Shown here piece by piece: positions 18,642 to 27,890 of a stretch of DNA of 64,000 nt. Where the stretch lies: the NCBI GenBank assembly GCA_963797115.1, contig CAWCOH010000001.1:744001-808000 (forward strand), written 5' to 3'. The DNA is from AP-15 sp963797115. GTDB taxonomy: Bacteria > Pseudomonadota > Alphaproteobacteria > ATCC43930 > CGMCC-115725. The position numbers and the translations under genes are program-made. The notes below the pieces were generated by a model. That model saw only the letters and a program-made list of their open reading frames with translations. It had not been told where the DNA came from and searched no databases. Within the stretch, counting starts at the first letter, position 1; the number at the start of each line of letters is the position of its first letter.

Positions 18642-18953
18642 ATGGCGCGGAGATGCGCAGTCACCGGGAAGGGCGTCCAGGTCGGCCACAATGTTAGCCA
18701 TGCCAACAACAAGACGAAGCGGCGATATCTGCCTAACCTGCAACAGACCTCGGTCCTTTCGGATGTCCTCGGCTCCGTTCGGCTGCGTATCACCGCCGCG
18801 GCAATTCGCACGATCGAGCACAAGGGGGGTATCGACGCCTTTCTGCGCGACACCGCTGACAGGAACCTGTCGCCGGAGATCCGCCGTCTGAAGCGGCGGG
18901 TCGCGGCAGCAACGACGCGCAGAGCAGCTGACGCGGGCGGGCCCGAGCCTTAG
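18642..18953 (+). CDS. rpmB: 50S ribosomal protein L28
   Basis: Ribosomal large-subunit protein of 103 residues. The typical start MARRCAVTGKGVQVGHNVSH is followed by NNKTKRRYLPNLQ and SVRLRITAAAIRTIEHKGG. Length and the long basic C-terminal tail are as in other alphaproteobacteria. ATG 18642 has GAGG six bases upstream; an open frame runs further upstream without homology. It stands alone as usual, divergent from the hydrolase gene. Confidence 0.95.
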   Translation: MARRCAVTGKGVQVGHNVSHANNKTKRRYLPNLQQTSVLSDVLGSVRLRITAAAIRTIEHKGGIDAFLRDTADRNLSPEIRRLKRRVAAATTRRAADAGGPEP

Positions 18954-19062
18954 CCCCAGGCTTGATTCCGCGTCAGCGCGCGGAGTGCACTGCCCAACAA
19001 TCGTGCGGTGACGCCGCCGAAATCAACAAGAGAGCGTGAACTTTCCGAGGATGGCGCCGTTG

Positions 19063-19724
19063 CGTTAATCGAGCGCAGGCGAACCATGCTCGGCGACTGG
19101 CGGAAATGACCATCCAGCCGAACGTGGAGGAAATACTCCGCCGTCTTGCGGAAGAATTTAATCAACTCGCGAACGGCAATCCGACCTCGCCAAAACACAT
19201 TTACATGATAAAAAGCACAAATACAGAAGTAATCGGAATTATGTAGCAAATACACCTACCAAGTCATTTTCAGGGTGCGCGGGCCGCCCGGCAGCGTGAC
19301 CAATCCCCGACGCTGTGAAGGCTTTCTTCCCGGCACGTCACCGACGGCGTATTCGTCTCGCGCACCACGCGATAGCAGCCTTTCCCCACCTGATAATGCA
19401 GGTGGAATTCAGGTGAGGCTCAACCTATGGTCTTCCCCCAGCTTCTTCCCCAGCCTACAATTTTGTCCAAATCGGCAGGCGCCGCCATTCGCAATCTGGT
19501 GTGCATCATGTCACGCCTTCAAGTGGTTAAAACGCCCGCGCTGCGCCGCGAACTCCCCTCCCGGCGTCGGGCGAAATTCGTACTGCAAAGTACCATTTTT
19601 TTACAAAATTGTCAATATCGGGCCAACAACGATTGCGGTTGGCATGCGGCCCGCCGGGGCATCAGCGCGCCAGTGATCCTCTTCCGGGCGCTCTACCATC
19701 CCGAGATTCTGGACATTCGTGAAG
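19063..19724 (+). pseudogene. Decayed, split copy of the small gene at 21004-21186
   Basis: The stretch 19063-19178 reads NRAQANHARRLAEM, TIQPNVEEILRRLAEEFNQ and LANGN, matching residues 5-45 of the small protein at 21004 (AEAAHARHLAEM, TIQPNVEEVLRRVAEEFDR), with high nucleotide identity. The matching gene end, ACCATCCCGAGATT plus ACATTCGTGAAG, appears only at 19694-19724. About 515 bases of unrelated sequence therefore lie inside the duplicate. I find no complete gene in this inserted segment or in 18954-19062. This looks like a duplicated gene later interrupted by an insertion. Confidence 0.65.
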
Positions 19725-19750
19725 CAGCAGGGTCGGCAATTGGCAGTCAG

Positions 19751-19788
19751 CTTAGCTTGTCAGTCATTGCTTAGCTTGTCAGTCATTG
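19751..19788. repeat. Perfect 19-bp tandem duplication
   Basis: The unit CTTAGCTTGTCAGTCATTG occurs twice without spacer (19751-19769 and 19770-19788). The second copy contains the stop codon of the secreted-protein gene read from the other strand, so the duplication touches the 3' end of that gene. Confidence 0.9.
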
Positions 19789-20277
19789 CGCTCGGTGAAT
19801 TCCTTCGAAAGCACCTTATCGTTGAGGTCTGCAGTCATGCTCAGACAAAGGGTTTCATAGGAGCGGGCCGGCACGACCTCGTGCAGGCGAAGCAAAGTAT
19901 AATACTGGATGCTTGCCAATAGAGCGCCCGCATCCTCGCCTTCCTTCATTCGAGGACGGAATTGCTGTATAGGAAAGATCTCTGCGACCACGAGAACTCG
20001 CGGATATTTTTTTGTTGATGTTTTTAGCGGCTACGACGTCGACAACAAACCGCACGCCGTCGGTTGGCACCGTGGCAACCTTAACGTCCGGCATCTGGGA
20101 TAGCTTGTCGGCGAGACAAGATCGGATAGGTGAAAGTGCCTCGGTGTCGCCCGCTAGTCGAAGCTGTATGATCACGTCCGTGCCGTTCGTATCTTGGGCG
20201 GATGCGTGGGACATAAAACAGCCAGAAGTCAGAAGCAGTGCTACGACCGCCGCGACATATCCCCTGATTGTCGGCAT
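19779..20277 (-). pseudogene. Small secreted protein, homopolymer frameshift
   Basis: ATG 20277 has a strong AGAGGGG site and starts MPTIRGYVAAVVALLLTSGC with a signal peptide ending near SHASA-QD. The mature part reads GTDVIIQLRLAGDTEALSP, CLADKLSQMPDVKVATVPTD and VRFVVDVVAAKNINKK. The plus strand then has seven Ts at 20007-20013; with six, the frame continues as YPRVLVVAEIFPIQQFRPRM and on to ARSYETLCLSMTADLNDKV and the stop at 19779. The restored protein would have about 165 residues and be periplasmic or a lipoprotein. I do not recognise a family. The clean join suggests the gene is intact in nature or very recently broken. Confidence 0.65.
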
Positions 20278-20375
20278 ATCCGTTCCCCTCTGTTCATCGG
20301 TCTTGGCGCCGTCACCAATCTCAGACGACGCTCTGCATACCACTGGCGTTGCGCGCACCACCATCAGAGTTCATC

Positions 20376-20413
20376 AAATAGATCGATCAGATTGAAATAG
20401 ATCGATCAGATTG
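20376..20413. repeat. Second perfect 19-bp tandem duplication
   Basis: The unit AAATAGATCGATCAGATTG occurs twice head to tail (20376-20394, 20395-20413), upstream of the secreted-protein gene. It has the same unit length as the duplication at 19751, though a different sequence. It could affect the gene's promoter, which should lie here. Confidence 0.9.
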
Positions 20414-20451
20414 CCGCCCACCTCGTTACGTTCTCTATTTCATCGCTGGAA

Positions 20452-20600
20452 CTAGTTGATTTCGGTTTCAAGCTTCTTCGCTCGAGCCTCCTGTCCTTCT
20501 TCGATCGCTTCTTTTTGTTCCAATAATCGCTCGATCAGCAGGTCTTGGATTTCAGTGACCCTGGCGTGTCTTCTGGGGCTAGACCTTCATATTTTGGCAT
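20452..20600 (-). pseudogene. Small charged coiled-coil protein, one base missing
   Basis: ATG 20600 has a strong GGAGGAA five bases upstream. The start reads MPKYEGLAPEDTPG; with one extra C in the CCC at 20559-20561 (plus strand) the frame continues VTEIQDLLIERLLEQKEAIE, EGQEARAKKLETEIN and a stop, 49 residues in all. The heptad-like Leu/Ile spacing suggests a short coiled coil. As written, the frame stops after KSKTC. I know no function. From 20601 to 21003 I see no gene I can support. Confidence 0.5.
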
Positions 20601-21003
20601 TGCAGTTCCTCCCTGGCGGTGCCTCCGTCAACGCTCAAGTATTATCTCCATAACGCAAGCGCAGATGACGAGTTCCTTTTCACCGAGCTGCCCAAGGTTA
20701 TCTCTTTGACAGAAGCCTCGAAGTGTGGCCTCGGGCAGAACGCAAGATGGAAAGGCAGCTACAGGCAGGCCCAACCGTATTCGGCGGTCGCGAGAAGACG
20801 GACGCGCTGCGGAGCCAGCCGTCCATGCCAAAGCGGCTGAAAAAGCCGGCTTAAGACCCACGCCGATGCAATCTAGACCACCGCTCCGAGCAGGAGCGCG
20901 ATCAAGGGCCTCTCGTGACATCGTGCGGAAGCGCCGGGATCACTAGTACGTCAACCGGAGAGGGGTGGGCGAACCAATCGCCGGACGGCGACGTTTCATC
21001 AGC

Positions 21004-21186
21004 ATGCACCGCTCATCCTATTATCGCGCGGAGGCCGCCCACGCCCGGCACCTGGCGGAAATGACAATCCAGCCGAACGTGGAGGAGGTATTGCGGCGCG
21101 TTGCTGAGGAGTTCGATCGCCTCGCAAATGATTTCGCGACGGGTAATGTCGATCCACACCATCCCGAGATTGTGGAACATTCGTGA
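21004..21186 (+). CDS. Small conserved hypothetical protein
   Basis: A 60-residue protein starting MHRSSYYRAEAAHARHLAEM and ending HHPEIVEHS. Short helical proteins with the pattern YYRAEAxxARxLA-VEEVLRRVAEEFD are frequent in Bradyrhizobium-like genomes, but none has a function known to me. It is predicted to be cytosolic and largely alpha-helical. A decayed and interrupted copy lies at 19063-19724. The ATG is chosen to match that family start; an upstream ATG at 20965 would add residues without similarity. Confidence 0.55.
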   Translation: MHRSSYYRAEAAHARHLAEMTIQPNVEEVLRRVAEEFDRLANDFATGNVDPHHPEIVEHS

Positions 21187-21250
21187 AGTGCTCGGTGTTA
21201 ACTCGGCAGCTTCTTCACCGAGGAAGCGTGGCTTCGCTTGGGGGATTGGG

Positions 21251-21469
21251 ATGGAACACGACGTTGTCTTGACGCGTAGGAATGGTTCTACGAGGCATTT
21301 TCGCGTTTACGGTCGATCCACACCGAGTATCGGGGACATCGTTGGTTTGCCGATTGATGGACAGCTGATTAACGTGTGCATCGGCGAAATCCACGCTACG
21401 GCCTCATCAAGCGCAGAAAGGACCGGACCAGTCGACCACGTCGACGCCGATGAGCTCGAGAGGTTCTAA
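21251..21469 (+). CDS. Small conserved hypothetical protein
   Basis: A 72-residue protein: MEHDVVLTRRNGSTRHFRVY, then STPSIGDIVGLPIDGQLINV and a polar tail ending DADELERF. Similar short beta-rich proteins are common in rhizobial genomes, with no assigned role. GGGGATTGGG precedes ATG 21251. It is 65 bases downstream of the previous small gene, same strand; an association is possible but unproven. The gap 21470-21600 before tamA shows no gene. Confidence 0.6.
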   Translation: MEHDVVLTRRNGSTRHFRVYGRSTPSIGDIVGLPIDGQLINVCIGEIHATASSSAERTGPVDHVDADELERF

Positions 21470-21600
21470 CCGACAACCCGAAAGCGAATGTTCGGCGGGC
21501 TCGTCCGTATCGATAGTATGAACGGGGTGGTTCGCGAGCGGATAGGGGGAGCGGCCTCGGGAATAACATGTATTAATACCCGTTTCCGTTGGGGGGCGGG

Positions 21601-23397
21601 ATGCGGCTTCACCGGTTCTTCATAACGATCGCGGTAGCCATGGCGCTGGTCTCCGGACGAGATGCCGACGCCGATTTGAACTACCGGGCCGAGATAACCG
21701 GTGCCGAGGACAGCGATCTCGCCGATCTCCTGGACAGTGTCTCCGAGCTGAAGACGCTCGAGGACAAGACGCCGGCTTCCGAGGAGGCGCTGCGTCGCCG
21801 GGCCGATCGTGATCTCGGCCGGCTCGCCGATGCAGCGCACAGTCTCGGCTACTGGGACGCGGAATTCTCTTACGACGTCAACACCGAGGCCGAGCCGGCT
21901 AAGGTTGTGGTAACGGTCAAGCCGGGTCCGCTTTACCATGTCGCCTTGGTCAAAATGCTGGGGCCCAACGGGCAGCCTCTGTCGATCCCGCAAAACGAAA
22001 AGAAGCTGCCGCTCAAACCCGGCGATCCGGCGCGCACCGCCCCGGTGGTTGTTGCCGAGAATGCGCTGTTGGCGGCATTCGGCGATAGCGGCCATCCGTT
22101 TGCTAAGGTGGACAACCGCCGGGTCGAAATCGATCGCGACGCGCAGACGATGGAGGTGACTTACACGCTCGACCCCGGCCCGCTGATGCGTTTTGGCCCG
22201 CTGGCAATCGAGGGGCTCGAACGGCTTGATCCTGCCTATGTCGAGGGGCGCCTGCGTTGGGAGCGCGGCCAGATTTACGATGCGGGCAAGGTAGAAGAAA
22301 CGCGCCGCGCGCTGATCGAAACGGGATTGTTCAGCACGGTGCAGATCACGCCGACGGCCGATCCCCAAAGCCCCGAAGATGCGCGGATGACGATCGATGC
22401 GACCGAGCGATTGCATCGCAGCATCGGTGCCGGGCTCGCCTACAACACCAGCCAAGGCTTCGGCGCGCGGGCGTTTTGGGAAAACCGCAATCTCTTCGGC
22501 GGTGCCGAGTTTCTCCGGGTTGCCGCTGAGGTGGGTCAGCAAATCCAAGCCTTCAGGGCCAATTTCCGGCGTCCCGATTTTCTGGCGATCGAGCAGGATT
22601 TTCTCGCGACCGCCGAGATCGCGAACGACACGCCCGTTGCCTATCGCAGCCGGCGTGCGGTCGCCACGGCCGGATTCGAGCGGCGCTTCGACCACTTGTT
22701 GACCGGTGGGATCGGGTTCGAAGCGGCAAAGGCAAACGTTGTCCAACTCGCTAATACCAATCCGTTTATTCCCGCGCAGCAGACCCAGCACTACACGCTG
22801 GTGGGCGTGCCGGCCTACGTAAAACTCGACAGAACCGATAATTTGCTGAACCCGACAACCGGCTATCGCGCGCAGCTCTCGGTCAGACCGGCCCACACAT
22901 TCGCGGGGTCGAATTTGACCTTCGTAACAAATCTGGTTTCGGGCAGCACTTATTTGGGGCTGGGTTCCGACGACCGCACGGTTCTCGCCGGTAAGCTGGC
23001 GCTCGGCTCGCTCGCCGGCGCCCCACTGTCGCCGCTTCCCGCCGACCAGCGGATCTATGTCGGCGGCGGCGGATCGGTCCGGCCCTATGGCTACCAGATG
23101 GCCGGACCGCTCGACAACGGCAACGTGCCGATCGGCGGGAGATCGAGCTTTGTGCTCAACCTGGAAGCCCGTATCAGGATTACCGAAACGATCGGCATTG
23201 TCCCTTTTGTCGATGCCGGCAGCTATTACGAAAGCCCCGTGCCGCAGCTCGGCCGCACCCCTCTCTATGGGGTAGGCGTGGGTCTGCGCTACTACACCGC
23301 GTTCGGGCCGCTGCGGCTCGACCTGGCGACCCCGCTGCACAAGCGCAGCGCCGACTCGCCGATCCAAGTTTACATCAGCCTCGGCCAGGCCTTCTGA
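21601..23397 (+). CDS. tamA: TamA, BamA-family outer-membrane translocation protein
   Basis: Outer-membrane subunit of the translocation and assembly module. A signal peptide covers about residues 1-25. Three POTRA-like segments follow (for example SLGYWDAEFSYDVN, AAFGDSGHPFAKVDNRRVEI, LIETGLFSTVQITP), then the Omp85 beta-barrel with ERLHRSIGAGLAYNTSQGF, RVYGGGGSV-like text in YVGGGGSVRPYGYQMAGPL and a C-terminal IQVYISLGQAF ending in Phe, as expected for barrel insertion. The ATG at 21601 is preferred over TTG 21589 in front of it. The stop overlaps the tamB start (TGATG), so the genes are translationally coupled. Confidence 0.92.
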   Translation: MRLHRFFITIAVAMALVSGRDADADLNYRAEITGAEDSDLADLLDSVSELKTLEDKTPASEEALRRRADRDLGRLADAAHSLGYWDAEFSYDVNTEAEPAKVVVTVKPGPLYHVALVKMLGPNGQPLSIPQNEKKLPLKPGDPARTAPVVVAENALLAAFGDSGHPFAKVDNRRVEIDRDAQTMEVTYTLDPGPLMRFGPLAIEGLERLDPAYVEGRLRWERGQIYDAGKVEETRRALIETGLFSTVQITPTADPQSPEDARMTIDATERLHRSIGAGLAYNTSQGFGARAFWENRNLFGGAEFLRVAAEVGQQIQAFRANFRRPDFLAIEQDFLATAEIANDTPVAYRSRRAVATAGFERRFDHLLTGGIGFEAAKANVVQLANTNPFIPAQQTQHYTLVGVPAYVKLDRTDNLLNPTTGYRAQLSVRPAHTFAGSNLTFVTNLVSGSTYLGLGSDDRTVLAGKLALGSLAGAPLSPLPADQRIYVGGGGSVRPYGYQMAGPLDNGNVPIGGRSSFVLNLEARIRITETIGIVPFVDAGSYYESPVPQLGRTPLYGVGVGLRYYTAFGPLRLDLATPLHKRSADSPIQVYISLGQAF

Positions 23398-26300
23398 TGC
23401 GCGCCGCGGCAAGAGTTCTTCGCTGGCTCGCTGCCGCGCTCGGCGCGCTGATCGTGCTCATTCTCGCCGGTTTCGGCTTGCTGCAGACCCAGGCCGCGAA
23501 GGCTTGGCTGGCAGGACATATCGCGCAGACCATCAGCGATCCCGATTTCACCGTGGCGATCGCCGGCCTGAGCGGGTTCGTCCCGTTCCGTCTGCAGGTT
23601 GAACGGATCGAAATCGGAGACCGCGACGGCACCTACCTCACCCTGCGCGATGCCGGGCTCGATCTCTCGGCAGCCGCATTGCTGGCCGGGCGGTTGCACA
23701 TCCGGTCGTTGAGCTTCGCCGAGATCGATATGGCGCGATCCTCTACCGCGCCATCGACGACGCCCCTCACCGAATACCTGAAGGTTCCGCATCTACCCGT
23801 CGGAGTCGTTCTCGACAGGCTGTCGATCGGCCGCCTTGCGCTAGCCCCCCCGCTGCTGGGCGAAAGCTTTGTCGCAACCGTGGAAGGAAGTGCCCGGCTC
23901 GACGGCGAGACGGCGCATGTCGCGCTCGACATGCACCGCATCGACGGCTCTGCCGGGAATGTCGTCTTGGCGATGGAGCTTGCCGGCGCTACCCCGATCT
24001 TGCAGCTCCAGCTCGCGGCGAACGAGCCCACCGGTGCTCTTTTCGATCGTCTGCTCGGGCGCACGGACCGCGCGCCGCTCGCCCTGTCCGTCGACGGGAC
24101 GGGTCCGCTTGCGGATTGGCGCGGCCGGGTTGTCGCCTCCGCCGGCACGCTCGCCCATCTCGACGCCGATGTGATGCTCGCGGTCACCACCCAGACAGTC
24201 CTAGGGCTGTCGGGCACGGCGGGATTCTCGCCGCTGCTCCCGGCGGAGTTCGCGCCCCTCGTCGGCGACCGCATCGTGCTCTCGCTGCGCGCGACAATGG
24301 CCGACCGAATCATCGTCGATCCGCTGTCGATCGAAATCGCAGCCGGCAGATTGACGGGCGATGGCACTTTTGGCGGCCCGGAAAAGACCGTCGCCGCACA
24401 TTTGCAGGCAAATGTGCCGGAGCTTGCGCTACTGGAGGACTTGGTCGGCAACCAACTCGCTGGCTCGGCTTCCCTGACGGCTGCGGTCACCGGGACGGAG
24501 AACCGTCCTGCGCTAGAGCTCAACCTGTCGGGAAGCGGGGTCCGTCTCGGCTCCGCCGGAGCAGACCATATCGAGGCGAATGTCTCGGCCACGCCGACCG
24601 GCGCCCTTACCAATTCGAACGCCCGGATCGAATTCGCGGCAAAGGGCCGGGTCGAGGGGATCATCACGCCGGAGGGAGTGGTCGCGCCGGCCGAGCTCGG
24701 GCGCGACATCGATTGGTCGCTCGCCGCCATCGCCGCCCGCGACGGCCGCACCGTCGAGCTCACCCGCCTCTCTGCCGAAGGCGCCGGCCTCGCTCTCACC
24801 GGCTCGGGACAATTCGCCGAGGGCGGGCAGGCGATCGAAGGAGAGGTGCGCTTGTCGATCGCCGATCTGCGCCCCTTCTCCGGCCTCGTCGGTCACCCGC
24901 TCGCCGGCACGATCGAGCTTGCAGCCGATGCTGCGCGCGAGGGGGCGGCCGGGTTCAAGGCGAGACTCCAGGGCTCGGCGAAGGGCTTGCAGACCGGTAT
25001 CGCGGCCGGCGACGCACTGCTCGGGGATGCGATGACAGTGACCGGCTCTTTCCAGCGAGACCCCGCCGGCGTGCTGATCGCGGACCAGTTCGAGATCGCG
25101 GGCGCGGCGATACGCCTTTCTGGTGATGGACGGTTCGATCCTGCGTCGAACCGGCTCGCCGCGGCGCTTGCGGTCGAACTGCCGCGGTTGAAGCCACTTG
25201 GCGCGGCACTCGGCAGCGAAATGGCGGGTGCGGTGTCAGCCCATATCAATACCGAGGGAGCGCTCGATCATCTACGGCTCAACAGCGAGGTCGAAGGCCG
25301 CGATATCGCGGCCGGCGGAGCAAAGATCGACCGGTTGCGGCTCGTCGGAGGGGTCGCCGACATCGCCGAGCCAAAGGCGGCGCTCGATGGCAGCTATCGC
25401 GCATACGGGCTCGACGGGACATTGGCGCTCGCGGCCGAGCCCAAGGAAAATACGGAGCTCGTGCTCTCGCGCTTTCGGCTCACGGCAGCGGACAGCACGA
25501 TCGATGGCAGCCTGCGCGTCGCACTGGACACACATCTGATCCGAGGCTCGATTGCCGGCCGCGTGCCCGATCTCGGGCGATGGTCCAAGCTCGCCGGAAC
25601 GCCCCTTGCGGGCAAGCTCGAATTCGGAGCGGGGCTCGATGCGCGGGGGGGTCAGTCCCTCGATCTCTCGCTGACCGGGATGCGGCTCGCAGCCGGTGCC
25701 GCGTCCTCGCGGACCGGGATCGGGCGCATCGAGCTGAACGCACGGTTTGCCAATATCTTGCGAGCGCCGTCGGGAACGGGGCGGCTTTCACTGACCTCGG
25801 CGAATTTCGGTACAAGCGAACTCTCCAGCGCAACCTTGACGCTCGACGCGCCGCGACCGGGCCGCTTTGCCTTCCACGGCGATGCCAAAGGAAAACCCTT
25901 GACGGTTGCGCTCGCCGGCGACGGCTCGGTCGAACCCAGCCGAATGGAGCTGCGTCTGACCCGGCTCGCCGGAACGCTCGGCAGCGACCGAATCCTTCTT
26001 GGGCAGCCGCTCACAATGTCAAAACGCGGCGCCGACCTCGCCCTTTCCGGGCTCGCGCTGGATTTCGGCAGCGGCCGGATCACGGGCAACGGCAGCTTGC
26101 AGGGCGAGGCGGTATCCCTGTCACTGAACGCCGCGAATTTGCCGATCGCCTCGGGCGGCCGCCTCCTGGGCTACCCCAAAGCGCGAGGCAGCCTGACGAT
26201 CGCCACGACGCTCGGCGGCACGCTGCGCGCGCCGCAAGGCCGAATATCGATGAACGCACGCGACCTTAACCTCGCTTCCTCGAAAAATTCGCAGCTACCG

Positions 26301-27791
26301 AGCCTCGGGCTCGGCGTCGAGGGTAATTGGAACGGGCGCAACATCGATTTGAAAGGGCAGGTCACCGGCCTCAAAGGAGACACGATCAGCCTCGCCGGCT
26401 CGGCACCTTTGCTGCTGACCTCGTCGCCGCTCGGGATTTCGGTTCCCCCCGGAGGCCGGCTGAGCCTGCAGCTCCAGGGTGCCGGCCAGCTCGAACACCT
26501 TGCCGATCTGCTGCCGCTCGGCGAGGACAGGGTGAGCGGCCGTTTTGCTGCCGATGTTGCGGTTAGCGGCACGGTTGCCGCTCCGGCCGCGAACGGCCGC
26601 CTCAGGCTGTCGGATGCGCGGTACGAGAATTTCGCGACGGGAGCGGTTCTGACCAAGATGCAACTCGATGTCGTCGGCGACCGCGACCGCTTCACGTTGA
26701 GCTCGTTCTCGGCCGCAGACAGTGCGAACGGCAGCCTCAAGGCGCAAGGCAATGTCGTGTTGCGGGGTGCCGCCGGCCCGACCGCCGATCTCTCCGCGAC
26801 GTTAACCGATTTTCGTGTCGCGGCGCGCGATGAGGCGGTCGCCACGGCAACCGGGAGCGTGACGATCGCCGGGCCCCTCGCTGCGCCAAAGGTGACCGCA
26901 CCACTCACCATCAATCGCGCCGAAATCAATCTCCCACAAAGCCTCCCGCCCAACGTCGTTGTGCTAAAGGTCGTCGAAACCAACAGCAAGACCGGGAAGC
27001 CGCGCCGGGTCGTTGTCGAGGACCAACCGCCGGCGCTTCCGGCGACGCTCGACATCACGATCGACATGCCTGGAAACATCTTTGTGCGCGGCCATGGGCT
27101 CGAGAGCGAATGGCGCGGCAAGCTGGCGATCACCGGGACCAGTGCGGCGCCGGCGATCAACGGCTCGCTCGAGCAGATCCACGGCACCGTCGACCTGCTC
27201 GGCAAGACCTTTACCCTGACCCGCGGCACGATCACCTTTGACGGCAGCGCAAAGCTCGACCCAGTACTCGACATCGTCGCCGAGGCCACCGCCGCAGACA
27301 TCACCGCCCAGGTCAATATCGAAGGTCTCGCCTCGGCACCAACGGTCAGGCTGAGCTCGATCCCGGTGGTGCCGCAAGACGAGATCCTCGCGCGGGTCCT
27401 GTTCAACCGCGGGGTCAGCCAGATGACCGCCGGCGAAGGATTGCAACTGGCCGCCGCGGCCAGCACACTCGCCAGCGGCGGACCAGGCGTGCTCGACCGT
27501 TTACGCGGCGGCCTCGGTCTCGATTGGTTCAAATTCGGCTCGGGTCCGACCGGGCCGACGACCGGCACTCTAAACCCCAGGGCGGCGAGCGGCAGCGCGA
27601 CGGGCGGCACTGCGCTGAGCGCCGGAAAATACATCGCGCCCGGGGTTTCCGTCGGAGTCAGTCAGGGCCTCTCACCGCCGACCAGCAAGGTCACCGTGGA
27701 GATCGAGATCCGCCCGCATCTGACGGTCGGCGGCGAGGCCGGCCAGTCGGGCAGCACCGGCCTGGGCCTCAACTGGACCTACGATTACTGA
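23397..27791 (+). CDS. tamB: TamB, inner-membrane translocation/assembly module subunit
   Basis: Very large (1464 residues) AsmA/VPS13-like protein that spans the periplasm as a beta-taco and works with TamA in outer-membrane protein assembly or lipid transfer. The N-terminal membrane anchor is about residues 8-30 (LAAALGALIVLILAGFGLL). Repeats of alternating hydrophobic beta strands fill the middle. The C-terminal DUF490/TamB domain shows LDITIDMPGNIFVRGHGLES, WRGKLAITGTSAAPAINGSL and LDPVLDIVAEATAADITA, ending in NWTYDY. The coupled start at 23397 is supported by the TGATG overlap. The frame is intact over 4.4 kb. Confidence 0.93.
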   Translation: MRAAARVLRWLAAALGALIVLILAGFGLLQTQAAKAWLAGHIAQTISDPDFTVAIAGLSGFVPFRLQVERIEIGDRDGTYLTLRDAGLDLSAAALLAGRLHIRSLSFAEIDMARSSTAPSTTPLTEYLKVPHLPVGVVLDRLSIGRLALAPPLLGESFVATVEGSARLDGETAHVALDMHRIDGSAGNVVLAMELAGATPILQLQLAANEPTGALFDRLLGRTDRAPLALSVDGTGPLADWRGRVVASAGTLAHLDADVMLAVTTQTVLGLSGTAGFSPLLPAEFAPLVGDRIVLSLRATMADRIIVDPLSIEIAAGRLTGDGTFGGPEKTVAAHLQANVPELALLEDLVGNQLAGSASLTAAVTGTENRPALELNLSGSGVRLGSAGADHIEANVSATPTGALTNSNARIEFAAKGRVEGIITPEGVVAPAELGRDIDWSLAAIAARDGRTVELTRLSAEGAGLALTGSGQFAEGGQAIEGEVRLSIADLRPFSGLVGHPLAGTIELAADAAREGAAGFKARLQGSAKGLQTGIAAGDALLGDAMTVTGSFQRDPAGVLIADQFEIAGAAIRLSGDGRFDPASNRLAAALAVELPRLKPLGAALGSEMAGAVSAHINTEGALDHLRLNSEVEGRDIAAGGAKIDRLRLVGGVADIAEPKAALDGSYRAYGLDGTLALAAEPKENTELVLSRFRLTAADSTIDGSLRVALDTHLIRGSIAGRVPDLGRWSKLAGTPLAGKLEFGAGLDARGGQSLDLSLTGMRLAAGAASSRTGIGRIELNARFANILRAPSGTGRLSLTSANFGTSELSSATLTLDAPRPGRFAFHGDAKGKPLTVALAGDGSVEPSRMELRLTRLAGTLGSDRILLGQPLTMSKRGADLALSGLALDFGSGRITGNGSLQGEAVSLSLNAANLPIASGGRLLGYPKARGSLTIATTLGGTLRAPQGRISMNARDLNLASSKNSQLPSLGLGVEGNWNGRNIDLKGQVTGLKGDTISLAGSAPLLLTSSPLGISVPPGGRLSLQLQGAGQLEHLADLLPLGEDRVSGRFAADVAVSGTVAAPAANGRLRLSDARYENFATGAVLTKMQLDVVGDRDRFTLSSFSAADSANGSLKAQGNVVLRGAAGPTADLSATLTDFRVAARDEAVATATGSVTIAGPLAAPKVTAPLTINRAEINLPQSLPPNVVVLKVVETNSKTGKPRRVVVEDQPPALPATLDITIDMPGNIFVRGHGLESEWRGKLAITGTSAAPAINGSLEQIHGTVDLLGKTFTLTRGTITFDGSAKLDPVLDIVAEATAADITAQVNIEGLASAPTVRLSSIPVVPQDEILARVLFNRGVSQMTAGEGLQLAAAASTLASGGPGVLDRLRGGLGLDWFKFGSGPTGPTTGTLNPRAASGSATGGTALSAGKYIAPGVSVGVSQGLSPPTSKVTVEIEIRPHLTVGGEAGQSGSTGLGLNWTYDY

Positions 27792-27890
27792 TCGGTCACT
27801 CTTTGGTGATCGGCCCTTGCCGAACGAACCCGCGGGACGGAGATTTCCTAGAGTTCGCCTAGGGGGCGCCTGCCAAGGGAGGGACACATC

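Noticed and set aside
19179..19693. Complete insertion sequence inside the split small gene copy
   Set aside because: No transposase-like frame and no clear terminal inverted repeats were found in the inserted segment.
21466..23412. 648-codon minus-strand frame antisense to tamA
   Set aside because: tamA has signal peptide, POTRA and barrel features; the antisense frame is Arg/Gly-rich and shadow-like.
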